The notes: generated by a model not told the origin, from the sequence alone. Positions 33,440-42,515 are shown, counted from the stretch's first letter. The stretch: DNA of 64,000 nucleotides from Seohaeicola saemankumensis (GCF_020171285.1 NZ_JAIUZI010000016.1:1-64000); one strand, 5' to 3'. Numbers and translations are program-made.

Positions 33440-35716
33440 TCAGAAGATGGCGATATCGTCGGTCAGGCTGTTCAGGTCGGTGACCCCGGTCAGGGTCAGC
33501 ACGTTGCCGCCGCCAAAGTCGAAGACCGTGTTGCCGCCCACCACGCTGGCGTAGGTGTTGATCACATTCGCCACGGAGCGGGTACCGGTCCACAGCGCAT
33601 CGTCGAGCCGGATGGTGTCCTGGTCATCGGTGAAATCGGTGACCCGGTCGAGGCCGCCGTTGAAGATGAAGAAGTCAAAGCCCAGCCCGCCGGTCATCGT
33701 GTCGTTGCCGGCGCTGCCGTTCAGCGTGTCGTTGCCGAAATGGCCGTTCAGCGTGTCATTGCCTGCCCCGCCGATCAGCGTGTCAAAGCCGTTGTTGCCG
33801 TTCAGGATGTCGTCGTCGTTGCCGCCCGACAGGAAATCGCGCCCGATGCCGCCGTTCAGCGTGTCGCGTCCCGATCCGCCCTCCATCGTGTCGTTGCCGG
33901 CGTTGCCGTTCAGCGTGTCGTTGCCGGTGCCGCCGTTGATGGTGTCGAACCCGCTGAGCCCCGAGATGATGTCGTTGCCGTCGTCGCCGTTCATGGTGTC
34001 GAAGCCGAGCCCGCCGTTCATCGTGTCGTTGCCGCCGCCACCGTTCATGATGTCGTTGCCGTTGTTGCCGAACAGGATGTCGTCGCCAGCCCCGCCGTTC
34101 ACGGTGTCGTAGCCGTCGAGCGCGCGGATGGTGTCATTGCCGTCGTCGCCGTTCAGCGTGTCCCAGCCGATGCCGCCGTTGATGATGTCGATGCCGCCGC
34201 CGCCGTTGATGGTATCGTTGCCGGCGCCGCCTTCGATGGTGTCGTTGCCGGCGCCGCCGTTGATGGTGTCGAACCCGCGCAGGCCGCTCAGCGTATCGTT
34301 GCCGGCGTTGCCGATCAGGACGTTCGAGGTGTCGTTGCCGGTCACGGTGTCGTTGCCCGACCCGGCGCGGTATTCCTCGATCACCGTGCCGCGGGCGATG
34401 ATCAGGTTGCCGGTCTGGCCGTAGACATCCGAGATGCCCTCGCCGGCCAGGTTCACGGTCTGCGCATTGGTGTCGTTGGAGAAGTCGATGATGTCCCGGC
34501 CGCCCGCGTCATAGAGCGTCGCCGCCACCGGACCGCCGTCATAGATGGCGCTGTTGGGGCTGGCGGAGAACATCTGGGTGAACAATTGCCCGAGCCAGCT
34601 GCTGCCCAGCGTATGCCCCAGCCCGTAGGTGGTGTTGCCGGCGGTCAGCGTGCCGCTGCCGGCGGCGCCATAGAGCGACTGGATCGCGACGATGTCGGCC
34701 GACATCGTCGAGACGACATCGGCCAGGGTGGCGTTCACCGTGGTGTTGTCGGTCTGGCTGAAATAGGACATCACCGACAGCTGCCAGCTGTCGTTGGCAA
34801 AGGTTTCATCCGAGCCATAGGTGGCCAGACCGTTGTAGCCCCCCTGGTGGCCCAGACCCAGCGCATGACCGATCTCGTGGATGTAGGTCTGGAAACTGTA
34901 GCTGCCGATGTTGGTGCCATAGGTGGACAGCCAGCCGGTGCCGATGTTGACATGGGCCGAGGTGGTATTGCCAAAGCCGTCCCAGGATGCGGTGGCATAG
35001 GCGCTGTTGGTGTCATTGTCGTCAAAGGTGATGTCGGCCCGGAAAGACGAGGACACTTCGCGGAACTCGATATCGGCCACCGCCTCCCAGGCTTCCAGCG
35101 CCCAGCGGGCCAGCTGCCGGCCCGAGGCGGTCAGGTTGCCCAGGTGGACATCGATCACGTTGCTGCCCGAGGTGTTGAAATGGTGCGGCGCCTGGCCGGT
35201 GTCGTTCCAGTAGCCGTCGGTCAGGTAATCGGCCAGCTGGTCCAGGGTGCCGACCGGGGCGGGCACCGATTCCGTCACCGTCATCGTGTAGCTGCCGGTG
35301 CGGGTCGAATAGGCGCCGGCCGAAAGATAATAGGTGCCGCCCGCAGTCGGGGTGTAGGTCAGATGCGATTCCAGCGTGCCGCCGCTGTCGTCGTTCAAGG
35401 TGACCAGGCTGCCCGAGCTGTTGTAGAGCCGCAGATAGGGGTCCGACAGGGTGCCGCTGCCGCTGGGCGCGCCGCGCAGGTCGATGTCATAGGTCTGACC
35501 GGCGGTCAGGGTGATGCGGACCCAGTCCTGGTCGCCGCTGCTGCCGACGGTGCCGCGGAAACTGTCGCCGACGCTCATCGAATAGCCGGTGAAGGTACTG
35601 GCGGGGGCATCAGAGGTTTCGGTGCGGATGGCCCCATCGGCACCGGTCAGGTCACCCAGCTGCTCGTAGTCGCAAGTATCACTGTAAGGGCGGAGGTCGG
35701 CACAGATCATACACAT
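33440..35716 (-). CDS. serralysin-like zinc metalloprotease with RTX repeats
   Basis: A 758-residue M10B (serralysin) protease. It begins MCMICADLRPYSDTCDY, a start often seen in roseobacter serralysins. Residues ~45-150 resemble a pre-peptidase beta domain (DWVRITLTAGQTYDIDL). The protease domain has the zinc motif HEIGHALGLGH at about 278-288 (three His ligands and Glu) and the Met-turn SVMSYFS near 313. RTX repeats run from about 450 to 675, and the C-terminal ~80-residue module ends DDIAIF like its RTX neighbour. Secreted by a type I system not encoded here. The small secreted protein gene upstream is probably co-transcribed, 44 bases apart. Confidence 0.95.
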   Translation of the reverse strand: MCMICADLRPYSDTCDYEQLGDLTGADGAIRTETSDAPASTFTGYSMSVGDSFRGTVGSSGDQDWVRITLTAGQTYDIDLRGAPSGSGTLSDPYLRLYNSSGSLVTLNDDSGGTLESHLTYTPTAGGTYYLSAGAYSTRTGSYTMTVTESVPAPVGTLDQLADYLTDGYWNDTGQAPHHFNTSGSNVIDVHLGNLTASGRQLARWALEAWEAVADIEFREVSSSFRADITFDDNDTNSAYATASWDGFGNTTSAHVNIGTGWLSTYGTNIGSYSFQTYIHEIGHALGLGHQGGYNGLATYGSDETFANDSWQLSVMSYFSQTDNTTVNATLADVVSTMSADIVAIQSLYGAAGSGTLTAGNTTYGLGHTLGSSWLGQLFTQMFSASPNSAIYDGGPVAATLYDAGGRDIIDFSNDTNAQTVNLAGEGISDVYGQTGNLIIARGTVIEEYRAGSGNDTVTGNDTSNVLIGNAGNDTLSGLRGFDTINGGAGNDTIEGGAGNDTINGGGGIDIINGGIGWDTLNGDDGNDTIRALDGYDTVNGGAGDDILFGNNGNDIMNGGGGNDTMNGGLGFDTMNGDDGNDIISGLSGFDTINGGTGNDTLNGNAGNDTMEGGSGRDTLNGGIGRDFLSGGNDDDILNGNNGFDTLIGGAGNDTLNGHFGNDTLNGSAGNDTMTGGLGFDFFIFNGGLDRVTDFTDDQDTIRLDDALWTGTRSVANVINTYASVVGGNTVFDFGGGNVLTLTGVTDLNSLTDDIAIF

Positions 35717-35760
35717 GGGTAAAGGGTCTCTTGTTAGGGTCGCGATTTTATCTGGTGGAA

Positions 35761-36237
35761 TTATGGCAATGGTGGGGTGGCGGATTGGAGAATCTGGAGC
35801 GCAAACCTGTCATAAAAGCGCGCATCCAGCGTGGTGTCGGTCACCCCGAAGTTCAGCACCGGGCCCTGTTCCGACCCGTCGGGGCCGGTCCAGCCCAGCC
35901 GGGCGGTCAGCCCGGTCTCGCTGCCTTTGGGGAAATGCAGGTGCAGGTTCAGAGCGGGGCCCGACCCGGTTTCGGGGGCCGTATTCACGACCGCAGGCGG
36001 GTATCCTTGCGCGGTCAGAACCCGTGCCAGTGCGGCGCAGACACCGGTGCTGTGGCGCTCTGGCACCCCGGCGGCGGCGGTACAGGTCAGGCTCATCTGC
36101 GTCTGACCGGCGGTGCCGGAAATCGGGGCGCCGGTCATGGCGACCGCCAACAAGATGGCCTGCCGCGCCCGAAAGGCGGCCGTGCGGTGGATATGTCTGG
36201 TGTGTTCAAAAATGCGCCTGCCTCTAATTTGCCGCAA
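35761..36237 (-). CDS. small exported protein upstream of the serralysin gene
   Basis: A 158-residue ORF from a TTG at 36237; the true start is uncertain, with a Met at residue 34 as alternative. Residues ~24-44 (ARQAILLAVAMTGAPISGTAG) look like the hydrophobic core and cleavage region of a signal peptide. The mature part is about 110 residues with a likely disulfide pair (SLTCTAAAG and STGVCAALAR) and two beta-rich segments. It lies directly upstream of the metalloprotease gene and in the same direction. Small periplasmic proteins near serralysins are sometimes their inhibitors, but I cannot recognise the inhibitor fold here. Confidence 0.55.
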   Translation of the reverse strand: MRQIRGRRIFEHTRHIHRTAAFRARQAILLAVAMTGAPISGTAGQTQMSLTCTAAAGVPERHSTGVCAALARVLTAQGYPPAVVNTAPETGSGPALNLHLHFPKGSETGLTARLGWTGPDGSEQGPVLNFGVTDTTLDARFYDRFALQILQSATPPLP

Positions 36238-36715
36238 TCTGCCCGATTTCTCCGGTTTTTTCCCGGTATTTTAACGATTACCCGGCATGTTCTCCGCCGG
36301 TTTGACGACCTGGCCCTTTCCGGTCCGGACTGCGGGTCGCCGGATCGGGCCAAGAGCCGCCGAGAGTATAGCCGATCCGGTGTGGGGTGAGAACCAGACG
36401 CCGGATTTTCCTTGTTGCCGGTGACGCGGGGTCAGGTTTGTTGTTTTCCGGCCATGGGCGCCGGTTGCCCGATAAAACGGCATCCGCAGGGGGCGCTTCG
36501 GCGGGCATTGGCGGATTGCTGCACAGCGGCGTATTTCCGTTTGGCGGAAAACCCGATATGCGGTAAGCCTTTATGCGTGCCTTTTGGTCAACTGCCTGTT
36601 TTTGCCGCGTCGCTTTGTAAAGAGATATTCATTTGACCCGTACATTCAAGAGGGCGAATGCATCAAGGCGGCGCAAGGTCCGTTGCGGACCGGCCGTGGG
36701 GGCGGCGAATAAACG
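36238..36715. other. 478-base divergent intergenic region
   Basis: Lies between the minus-strand protease unit and the plus-strand sugar dehydratase. Short inverted repeat TTTCCG-TTTGG-CGGAAA near 36525-36541. The part 36545-36660 is AT-richer than its surroundings (TTTGTAAAGAGATATTCATT) and fits a promoter for the gene at 36716. Several short in-frame ORFs have no ribosome binding sites or good codon use; I call no gene. Confidence 0.5.
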
Positions 36716-38590
36716 ATGCTGAATTTGATCAACTCATTATCGCGGGTTCAGAAGGTTTATATCCTGCTGGCCGTCGATCTGACGCTTATTCCCTTGGCGC
36801 TGCTGTTCACCTTCACGGTGCAGGCGCTGCCATCCACCGCACTGGAAACACTCAGCCTGACCCTGCCGATTCTGCCCTATCTGCTGCTGATCGCGGCCGG
36901 GCTGTCGATGTGGCTGGGCATCCCGCATATCCAGCTGAACGCCTATGAACGCAACGCGGTCGGTCTGACGGCGGTGTTCTCGCTGCTCCTGGCCGGCGCC
37001 TCGGCGGGGCTGGCGGGTTTCGCCGGGCTGGCGCTGCCGTTGGGCACCCATGTGATGTTCGGCATCAGCTACTTCCTGTTCTCGGTGGCCAGCCGCGCGG
37101 TGCTCTACCAGGTCGTGACCGCGATCTATCGCCGCGCCCAGCCGATGCGCCGGGTGCTGATCTATGGCGCCGGCACCACCGGCACCCAGCTGGCGCAGGC
37201 GCTGCGCGCCCACGACAGCATCGACCCGGTGGCCTTTGTCGACGACAATACCTCGCTGCAGGGGATGATGCTGGCCGGGCTGCCGGTCTATCCGCCCGCC
37301 CGCATCGCCGAGCTGGTGGAAAACCGCCGTGTCGCCCGGGTGCTGCTGGCGATGCCCTCGCTCAGCCAGCCGAAACAGGCGCAGATCGCCCGCCGGCTGC
37401 AGAAGATGCGGCTCGAGGTGCAGGCGCTGCCCTCGTTCGCCCAGCTGATCGGCGAAGAGGCGCTGATCGACAAGCTGACCCCGGTGGCGCCGCAGAGCTT
37501 CCTGGGCCGCAAATCCACCGATGTCAGCCTCGGCGACGCCTGCGGCAGCTATGCCGATCGCACCGTGCTGGTCTCCGGCGCCGGCGGCTCGATCGGCTCG
37601 GAACTCTGCCGCCAGCTGCTGTCGTGCCGGCCGGCGCGGGTGGTGCTCTATGAACTCAGCGAACTGGCGCTCTACACCGTGCACCAGGAGCTGGAGCAGC
37701 TCACCGAGGGCACCGGCATCGAGATCGTGCCGGTGCTGGGCTCGGTCACCGATCCGCGCCAGGTGCGCAAGGTGCTGGCCGACCACAAGGTGCAGGTGGT
37801 GCTGCACGCCGCCGCCTACAAACACGTGCCGCTGGTCGAGGCCAACCCGCTGCCCGGCCTGGCCAACAACGTTTTCGGCACCCAGACGCTGGCGCGCGAG
37901 GCCGCCGAGGTCGGCGTCGAACGCTTCATCCTGATCAGCTCGGACAAGGCGGTGCGCCCGACCAACGTGATGGGCGCCTCCAAGCGGCTGGCCGAACTGG
38001 TGGTGCAGGATCTCGCCACCCGCCACACCGGGACCATCTTCACCATGGTCCGCTTCGGCAATGTGCTGGGATCGTCCGGTTCCGTGGTGCCGCTGTTCCA
38101 GGAACAGATCAGCCGCGGCGGCCCGGTCACCGTCACCGACCCGCGCGTCAAACGCTTCTTCATGACCATCCGCGAGGCGGTGCAGCTGGTGCTCAAGGCC
38201 GGCTCGGCGGCCAAGGGCGGCGAGGTTTTCGTGCTGGATATGGGCAAGCCGATGCCGATCATGCAGCTGGCCCGGCAGGTGATCGAAAGCGCCGGGTACA
38301 CCGTGCGCGACGCCGCCACCCCGGATGGCGATATCGAGATCGAGATCATCGGCCTGCGGCCCGGCGAAAAGCTGGAGGAAGAGCTGACGCTGACCGATGA
38401 TCTGATCGGCACCCGCTATCAGAAGATCTTCTGCGCCCGCGAGGGCGAGCTGTCCGAAATCGAGGTCGCGGCGCTGCTGCGCGGCCTGCGTCAGGCGCTG
38501 GCCGCCAGCGACGAAGAGGCCGCCCGCGAGGTGATCCGGCGGTGGGTCGAGGGCTATGCCGAGGCCGTGACGGGGCGCAGGACCTCCTGA
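36716..38590 (+). CDS. membrane nucleotide-sugar 4,6-dehydratase, FlaA1/CapD/WbpM-like
   Basis: A 624-residue protein of the large membrane-bound UDP-HexNAc 4,6-dehydratase family. Four N-terminal hydrophobic segments (about residues 13-135, for example VYILLAVDLTLIPLALLFTF) are followed by a first Rossmann fold (RVLIYGAGTTGTQLAQAL, about 143) and the catalytic SDR domain with VLVSGAGGSIGSELC (about 285), HAAAYKHVPLVEANP (about 363), LISSDKAVRPTNVMGASKRL and MVRFGNVLGSSGSVVPLF. These enzymes convert UDP-GlcNAc to the 4-keto-6-deoxy sugar, the first step to QuiNAc/FucNAc-type sugars. The catalytic segment has SSDKA rather than the SYK form, as in the membrane branch. Reads into the yjb group. 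Confidence 0.93.
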   Translation: MLNLINSLSRVQKVYILLAVDLTLIPLALLFTFTVQALPSTALETLSLTLPILPYLLLIAAGLSMWLGIPHIQLNAYERNAVGLTAVFSLLLAGASAGLAGFAGLALPLGTHVMFGISYFLFSVASRAVLYQVVTAIYRRAQPMRRVLIYGAGTTGTQLAQALRAHDSIDPVAFVDDNTSLQGMMLAGLPVYPPARIAELVENRRVARVLLAMPSLSQPKQAQIARRLQKMRLEVQALPSFAQLIGEEALIDKLTPVAPQSFLGRKSTDVSLGDACGSYADRTVLVSGAGGSIGSELCRQLLSCRPARVVLYELSELALYTVHQELEQLTEGTGIEIVPVLGSVTDPRQVRKVLADHKVQVVLHAAAYKHVPLVEANPLPGLANNVFGTQTLAREAAEVGVERFILISSDKAVRPTNVMGASKRLAELVVQDLATRHTGTIFTMVRFGNVLGSSGSVVPLFQEQISRGGPVTVTDPRVKRFFMTIREAVQLVLKAGSAAKGGEVFVLDMGKPMPIMQLARQVIESAGYTVRDAATPDGDIEIEIIGLRPGEKLEEELTLTDDLIGTRYQKIFCAREGELSEIEVAALLRGLRQALAASDEEAAREVIRRWVEGYAEAVTGRRTS

Positions 38591-38646
38591 TCGCGGGACC
38601 GGGTGATGCGCAGGGCTGTCAGGGTATTGGGCCTCCGGCCGGAAGC

Positions 38647-38662
38647 GGCCCGGAATCGGGCC
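38647..38662 (+). terminator. small hairpin after the dehydratase gene
   Basis: GGCCCG-GAAT-CGGGCC, 6-bp perfect stem about 57 bases after the stop codon, without a T-run. Weak candidate for a terminator between 36716-38590 and the yjbH-like gene. Confidence 0.35.
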
Positions 38663-38802
38663 AGAATCCGGGCAGCCTGTCACTTAATCGCCGCTTTTGA
38701 TTGCCGACCCCGCGCCGGCGTCGATCCGGTCGTTGATCCACCGCACCGCTTTGTGATCTAAGGCGGGCAAGGGCAATTCAGGCAGGCAGAAGGCGCATAT
38801 TG

Positions 38803-41121
38803 GTGTCGATCCCCCTTCATTCCGGGTCCGGTGGCGTGCCGGCAGAGCGGCCGGCGGGCCGTTCAGCAGATCCTTCGGCGGGGCGCGGGGGCCTGTGGGC
38901 CGCGGCGTTGCTGTGCATCGCGCTTGTCGCCGCGTCCTTCGGGCCGGGGGCGGCCCGGGCGGAAACCGGCACACAAAGCGGCAGCGCGCTTGACGAGCCG
39001 GTTCAGGATGACGCCGGGAACCTGCCGGTTTCGCCCGATGAGCCGACCTTCAAGCTACCCTATACGCCCAGCCTGACCACCTATGGCTCGCCCGGCCTGA
39101 TCGACATGCCGTCGGCCGAGATGCTGCCCGAAGGGCAATACACCACAACGCTGAGCTATTTCGGCGGCCAGACCCGGTTCACGCTGACCTTTCAGCCGAC
39201 GCCGTGGATGTCGGCCAGCTTTCGCTATACCGGTATCGACAACTGGAACCTGGGCGGCTTCTCGACCTACTACGACCGGGGTTTCGACCTGCGGTTCCGG
39301 CTGAAGAAGGAAACCCGGCTCTGGCCCGAGATCACCCTGGGCCTGCAGGATTTCGTCGGCACCGGGATCTATGCCGCGGAATATTTCGTGGCGACCAAGA
39401 ATTTCCAGCTGCCCCCGGTGGGGCGCAACACGCTGCCGGGGCGGCTGAAGGCGACGGCGGGTATCGGCTGGGGCCGGCTGGGCAGCTACAACCCGCTGGG
39501 CACCACCGGCTACCGGCCCCCCTACAACCCCAACGCCACGGGGGGCGAACCGGCCTATGACCAGTGGTTCCGGGGCGATTTCGCACTCTTTGGCGGGCTC
39601 GAATACCAGCCCAACGACCGGCTGTCGCTGAAGCTGGAATATTCCTCGGACGATTATGTGACCGAGACCCAGACCACCTCTGTCTTTGTCAAGAAATCGC
39701 CGTTCAACTTCGGTGTCGAATACCAGTGGACCCCGCGCACCCGGATCGGGGCCTACTACATGTATGGCTCGGAACTGGGGATTTCGGCGCAGATCCAGCT
39801 GAACCCGAAATACCCGACCCGCCCGCTGACGCTGGCGCCTGCGCCGCGGGCCGTGGCCGCGCGCCCGTCGCGCAACAGCAATCCGGCGGTCTGGGACGAA
39901 AGCTGGGCCGCCTCGCGTAGCCGGGTGCTGGGCCTGGCCGAGCGGTTGGCGCCGATCCTCGAAGAGGACGGGCTGATCCTGGAATCGCTCGACGTCACGG
40001 CCAATACGGCCGAATTGCGGTTCCGCAACCTGCAGTACCGGTCGTTTGCCAATGCGGTGGGCCGGGCGGCGCGGGCGCTGGCGCAGGTGATGCCGGCCTC
40101 GGTGGAGACCTTCCGGCTGGTCCCGGTCGAGGCGAATATGGCGCTGTCGACGACGATCATCCGCCGCTCGGACCTCGAGGCGCTGGAATTCGATGGCCAG
40201 AGCACGCAGGCGCTGCTGGCGGTGACCGGCTTTGCCGATGCCGGCGCGCGGTCTGAGACGGCGGTGGTGGCGCCGGGGCTCTACCCCGATTTCGCCTGGG
40301 CCCTGACCCCCTATTTCGAACCGGCCTACTTCGATCCCTCGCAGCCGATCCGCATGGATGTCGGCATCGATCTCGGCGCCAGCTATCGCCCGGCGCCGGG
40401 CTGGGTGTTCGCGGGCAAGATCCGCCAGCGGATCGCCGGCAACGTCAAGGACGGCCGGCCGTCGAATTCGGTGCTGCCGCATGTGCGCACCGACCAGGTG
40501 CTCTATGCCCAGTATGACACCACGCTGAACAATCTCTACGGCGCCTATTACTGGAAGCCGCGCGAGGATCTCTATGCCCGGGTGACGGCCGGCTACCTTG
40601 AGGCGATGTACGGCGGGATTTCCACCGAGGTGCTGTGGAAGCCGGTGGGCAGCCCGCTGGCGCTGGGTCTCGAGGCCAACTATGTGGTCAAACGCGACTT
40701 TGACCAGCGGCTCGGGTTCCAGGATTACAGCGTCTTCACCGGCCATGCCTCGGCCTATTACGATTTCGGCGCCGGTTTCCTCGCGCGGGTCGACGCGGGC
40801 CGCTATCTGGCCGGCGATGTCGGCGCCACCTTCAGCCTGGACCGCTATTTCGACAACGGCTGGTCGGTGGGCGGCTTCTTTACCCTGACCAACGTGTCGG
40901 CGGCGGACTTTGGCGAAGGCTCGTTCGACAAGGGCATCCGCTTTTCGTTTCCTCTGACCTGGTTCCTGGGTCAGCCCAGCCGCAAGTCCACCGGCACCAC
41001 GATCCGCCCGGTGCAGCGCGACGGTGGCCAGATGGTACATGTGCCGGGCCGGCTTTATGGCCAGGTCCGCGAAGCGCACAGCAAGGCGCTGAGCGATCAA
41101 TGGGCGAGGGTCTGGGAATGA
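38803..41121 (+). CDS. yjbH: YjbH-like exopolysaccharide outer-membrane protein
   Basis: About 772 residues. The start is GTG 38803 or TTG 38800 behind AGAAGG. A signal peptide is visible (LWAAALLCIALVAASFGPGAARA, cleavage near residue 52). The mature part starts with the YjbH signature TYGSPGLIDMPSAEMLPEGQ and continues with many amphipathic beta strands (FTLTFQPTPWMSASFRYTG, AYYMYGSELGISAQIQLNP), compatible with two outer-membrane beta-barrel regions and a central alpha/beta part (about 370-450). YjbH proteins (PF06082, GfcD-like) help secrete exopolysaccharide in E. coli. Its stop overlaps the YjbF start (ATGA). Confidence 0.88.
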   Translation: MSIPLHSGSGGVPAERPAGRSADPSAGRGGLWAAALLCIALVAASFGPGAARAETGTQSGSALDEPVQDDAGNLPVSPDEPTFKLPYTPSLTTYGSPGLIDMPSAEMLPEGQYTTTLSYFGGQTRFTLTFQPTPWMSASFRYTGIDNWNLGGFSTYYDRGFDLRFRLKKETRLWPEITLGLQDFVGTGIYAAEYFVATKNFQLPPVGRNTLPGRLKATAGIGWGRLGSYNPLGTTGYRPPYNPNATGGEPAYDQWFRGDFALFGGLEYQPNDRLSLKLEYSSDDYVTETQTTSVFVKKSPFNFGVEYQWTPRTRIGAYYMYGSELGISAQIQLNPKYPTRPLTLAPAPRAVAARPSRNSNPAVWDESWAASRSRVLGLAERLAPILEEDGLILESLDVTANTAELRFRNLQYRSFANAVGRAARALAQVMPASVETFRLVPVEANMALSTTIIRRSDLEALEFDGQSTQALLAVTGFADAGARSETAVVAPGLYPDFAWALTPYFEPAYFDPSQPIRMDVGIDLGASYRPAPGWVFAGKIRQRIAGNVKDGRPSNSVLPHVRTDQVLYAQYDTTLNNLYGAYYWKPREDLYARVTAGYLEAMYGGISTEVLWKPVGSPLALGLEANYVVKRDFDQRLGFQDYSVFTGHASAYYDFGAGFLARVDAGRYLAGDVGATFSLDRYFDNGWSVGGFFTLTNVSAADFGEGSFDKGIRFSFPLTWFLGQPSRKSTGTTIRPVQRDGGQMVHVPGRLYGQVREAHSKALSDQWARVWE

Positions 41122-41837
41122 CGCGGAAAGACGCGGTGGCACGTCCGATGATGCATCGGGCCAGAGTGTGCGCGGCCCTGCTGGCCGGTGTGCTGCTGGC
41201 GGGCTGTGGCGGCGGCAACCAGGTGGAGCCGCTGGAACTGCAGGTGATCAGGGCGGGACAAGCGGCGATTGCCAAGCGCACCGCCGGCGCACCGCCGCCG
41301 CGCCCGGCGCTGACCCGCGCGGCACTGAACACCGTCGAGGTGTCGGCGCTGGAGGTCACGCTGGAGCGCGACGATGTGCTGGCCTACCTGCTGATTGACG
41401 ATACGCGGCGCGATTCCACGCCGGGCAGGATCACCGTCTGGCGGTCCGAGGACAATCTGAACGTGGTCACCCGCAACGGTATCGTCATCGCCACCCGGGG
41501 CCTGGGCAATGACATCATATCCAGCAGCGTCCAGGTCAGCGGCGACAGCCCCGGCCCGGCGCGCAGCGGCGATCATGTGCAGATGGTCCGGGCGCTGGAC
41601 AACAAGGCGGTACCGATCCCCCTGGCCTGTGATCTGGTCGACATGGGGGCCGAAACCATCGTGATCGTCGAACGCAAACACCCCACCCGGCACCTGCAGC
41701 AGCGCTGCGAAGGGGCCGGCGGCACGGTGGTCAACGACTATTGGGTTGATTCGGCACGCGGAATCGTCTGGCAGTCGCGGCAATGGGCCGGCCCCGGCAT
41801 CGGCTATATGCGTCTGCGCCGCCTGACCACCGGGTAA
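41118..41837 (+). CDS. yjbF: YjbF/GfcB-like exopolysaccharide lipoprotein
   Basis: A 239-residue lipoprotein: signal sequence VCAALLAGVLLAGC with Cys near residue 29 as lipidation site. The start at 41118 overlaps the yjbH stop by four bases. Beta-rich body with ALEVTLERDDVLAYLLIDD, VWRSEDNLNVVTRNGIVIATRGLGND (motif of the family, at about 110-135) and a C-terminal RGIVWQSRQWAGPGIGYM. Members of the family (PF11102) are encoded in group-4 capsule and yjbEFGH operons and act with YjbH. The gene order here is H-F-E rather than E-F-G-H. Confidence 0.88.
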   Translation: MTRKDAVARPMMHRARVCAALLAGVLLAGCGGGNQVEPLELQVIRAGQAAIAKRTAGAPPPRPALTRAALNTVEVSALEVTLERDDVLAYLLIDDTRRDSTPGRITVWRSEDNLNVVTRNGIVIATRGLGNDIISSSVQVSGDSPGPARSGDHVQMVRALDNKAVPIPLACDLVDMGAETIVIVERKHPTRHLQQRCEGAGGTVVNDYWVDSARGIVWQSRQWAGPGIGYMRLRRLTTG

Positions 41838-42060
41838 CGCCCGAAAACGGCCCGTATCGCGTCTTGCACAGCGGTTACCGGGTCCACGCGATCCCGCTTT
41901 TCCCCTGTGTTGTACCGCTTCGGGGCTGAGGAATTGGGCAATTGCCCTCAGCACAGCAAAAAAGCGCTGGTTCGGCGGTCTTGCAGCTGCAGCATACGTT
42001 GAAAAGAGCGCGGATCTGCGCTAGAACCTACCCAAGTTCAGCCAAAAGGGGTTTTGGATT

Positions 42061-42432
42061 ATGAAAAAGATGTTCGCTATCGCCGCTGCTGGCTTGTTTG
42101 CCCTCAGCGGGACCGCATTCGCCCAGACATTCGAGGGCGCCAGCCCGGAAGCGCTGGCCGAGGCCAAGGAAAAAGGCGCCTGCGGCGTAGGCTATGAGCC
42201 GAGAAAGGCCGAGTACCTGGCCGATGGCCGCCTGGCCGTTCTGTGCCCGGCCGGATCGGGTGCCGCGGCAGCCGCTGCCGGCGGCGCGATCGCGCAGCCT
42301 GCGGTTCTGGCCGGAACCACGCTGGGTGCCGGCGGTGCAGCCGCCCTGGCCGGCCTGGTCATCGTGGTTGCCCTGACCGGCGGCGACGACACCTCGACCA
42401 CCACCACCACCACCACGGGCGGCGGCAACTAA
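42061..42432 (+). CDS. YjbE/GfcA-like threonine-tailed small protein
   Basis: A 123-residue protein. Signal peptide MKKMFAIAAAGLFALSGTAFA, cleavage near residue 21-22. Residues 23-60 are a small soluble part with two Cys (ACGVGY and VLCPAG). An Ala/Gly-rich hydrophobic segment (about 63-104) and the tail VALTGGDDTSTTTTTTTGG follow. The E. coli GfcA/YjbE protein has the same plan with a GGDGS...TTTTTTT tail, so homology or convergence with the first gene of the yjbEFGH operon is likely. It has its own 223-base leader with a palindrome GGGCAATTGCCC at 41936-41947, and an AGGGG site before the ATG. Confidence 0.75.
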   Translation: MKKMFAIAAAGLFALSGTAFAQTFEGASPEALAEAKEKGACGVGYEPRKAEYLADGRLAVLCPAGSGAAAAAAGGAIAQPAVLAGTTLGAGGAAALAGLVIVVALTGGDDTSTTTTTTTGGGN

Positions 42433-42442
42433 AGCCAAAGCT

Positions 42443-42469
42443 CGCTTGCGCGGAGATGATCCGCAAGCG
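42443..42469 (+). repeat. hairpin 3' of the YjbE-like gene
   Basis: CGCTTGCG at 42443-42450 pairs with CGCAAGCG at 42462-42469, an 8-bp perfect stem with an 11-base loop, ten bases after the stop codon and just before the terminator at 42487. Confidence 0.5.
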
Positions 42470-42486
42470 GCTGGTGTGACATTCAA

Positions 42487-42515
42487 GGCAGGTCCCTGAC
42501 GGGGCCTGCCTTTTT
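42487..42515 (+). terminator. rho-independent terminator
   Basis: GGCAGGTCCC-TGAC-GGGGCCTGCC followed by TTTTT: a 10-base stem with one G-T pair and a T-run. Ends the yjb transcript. It is the clearest intrinsic terminator in the window. Confidence 0.85.

Noticed and set aside
36270..36284. CtrA-like site TTAACGATTAC
   Set aside because: Only one half matches the TTAA-N7-TTAA consensus; not enough to call a CtrA site.
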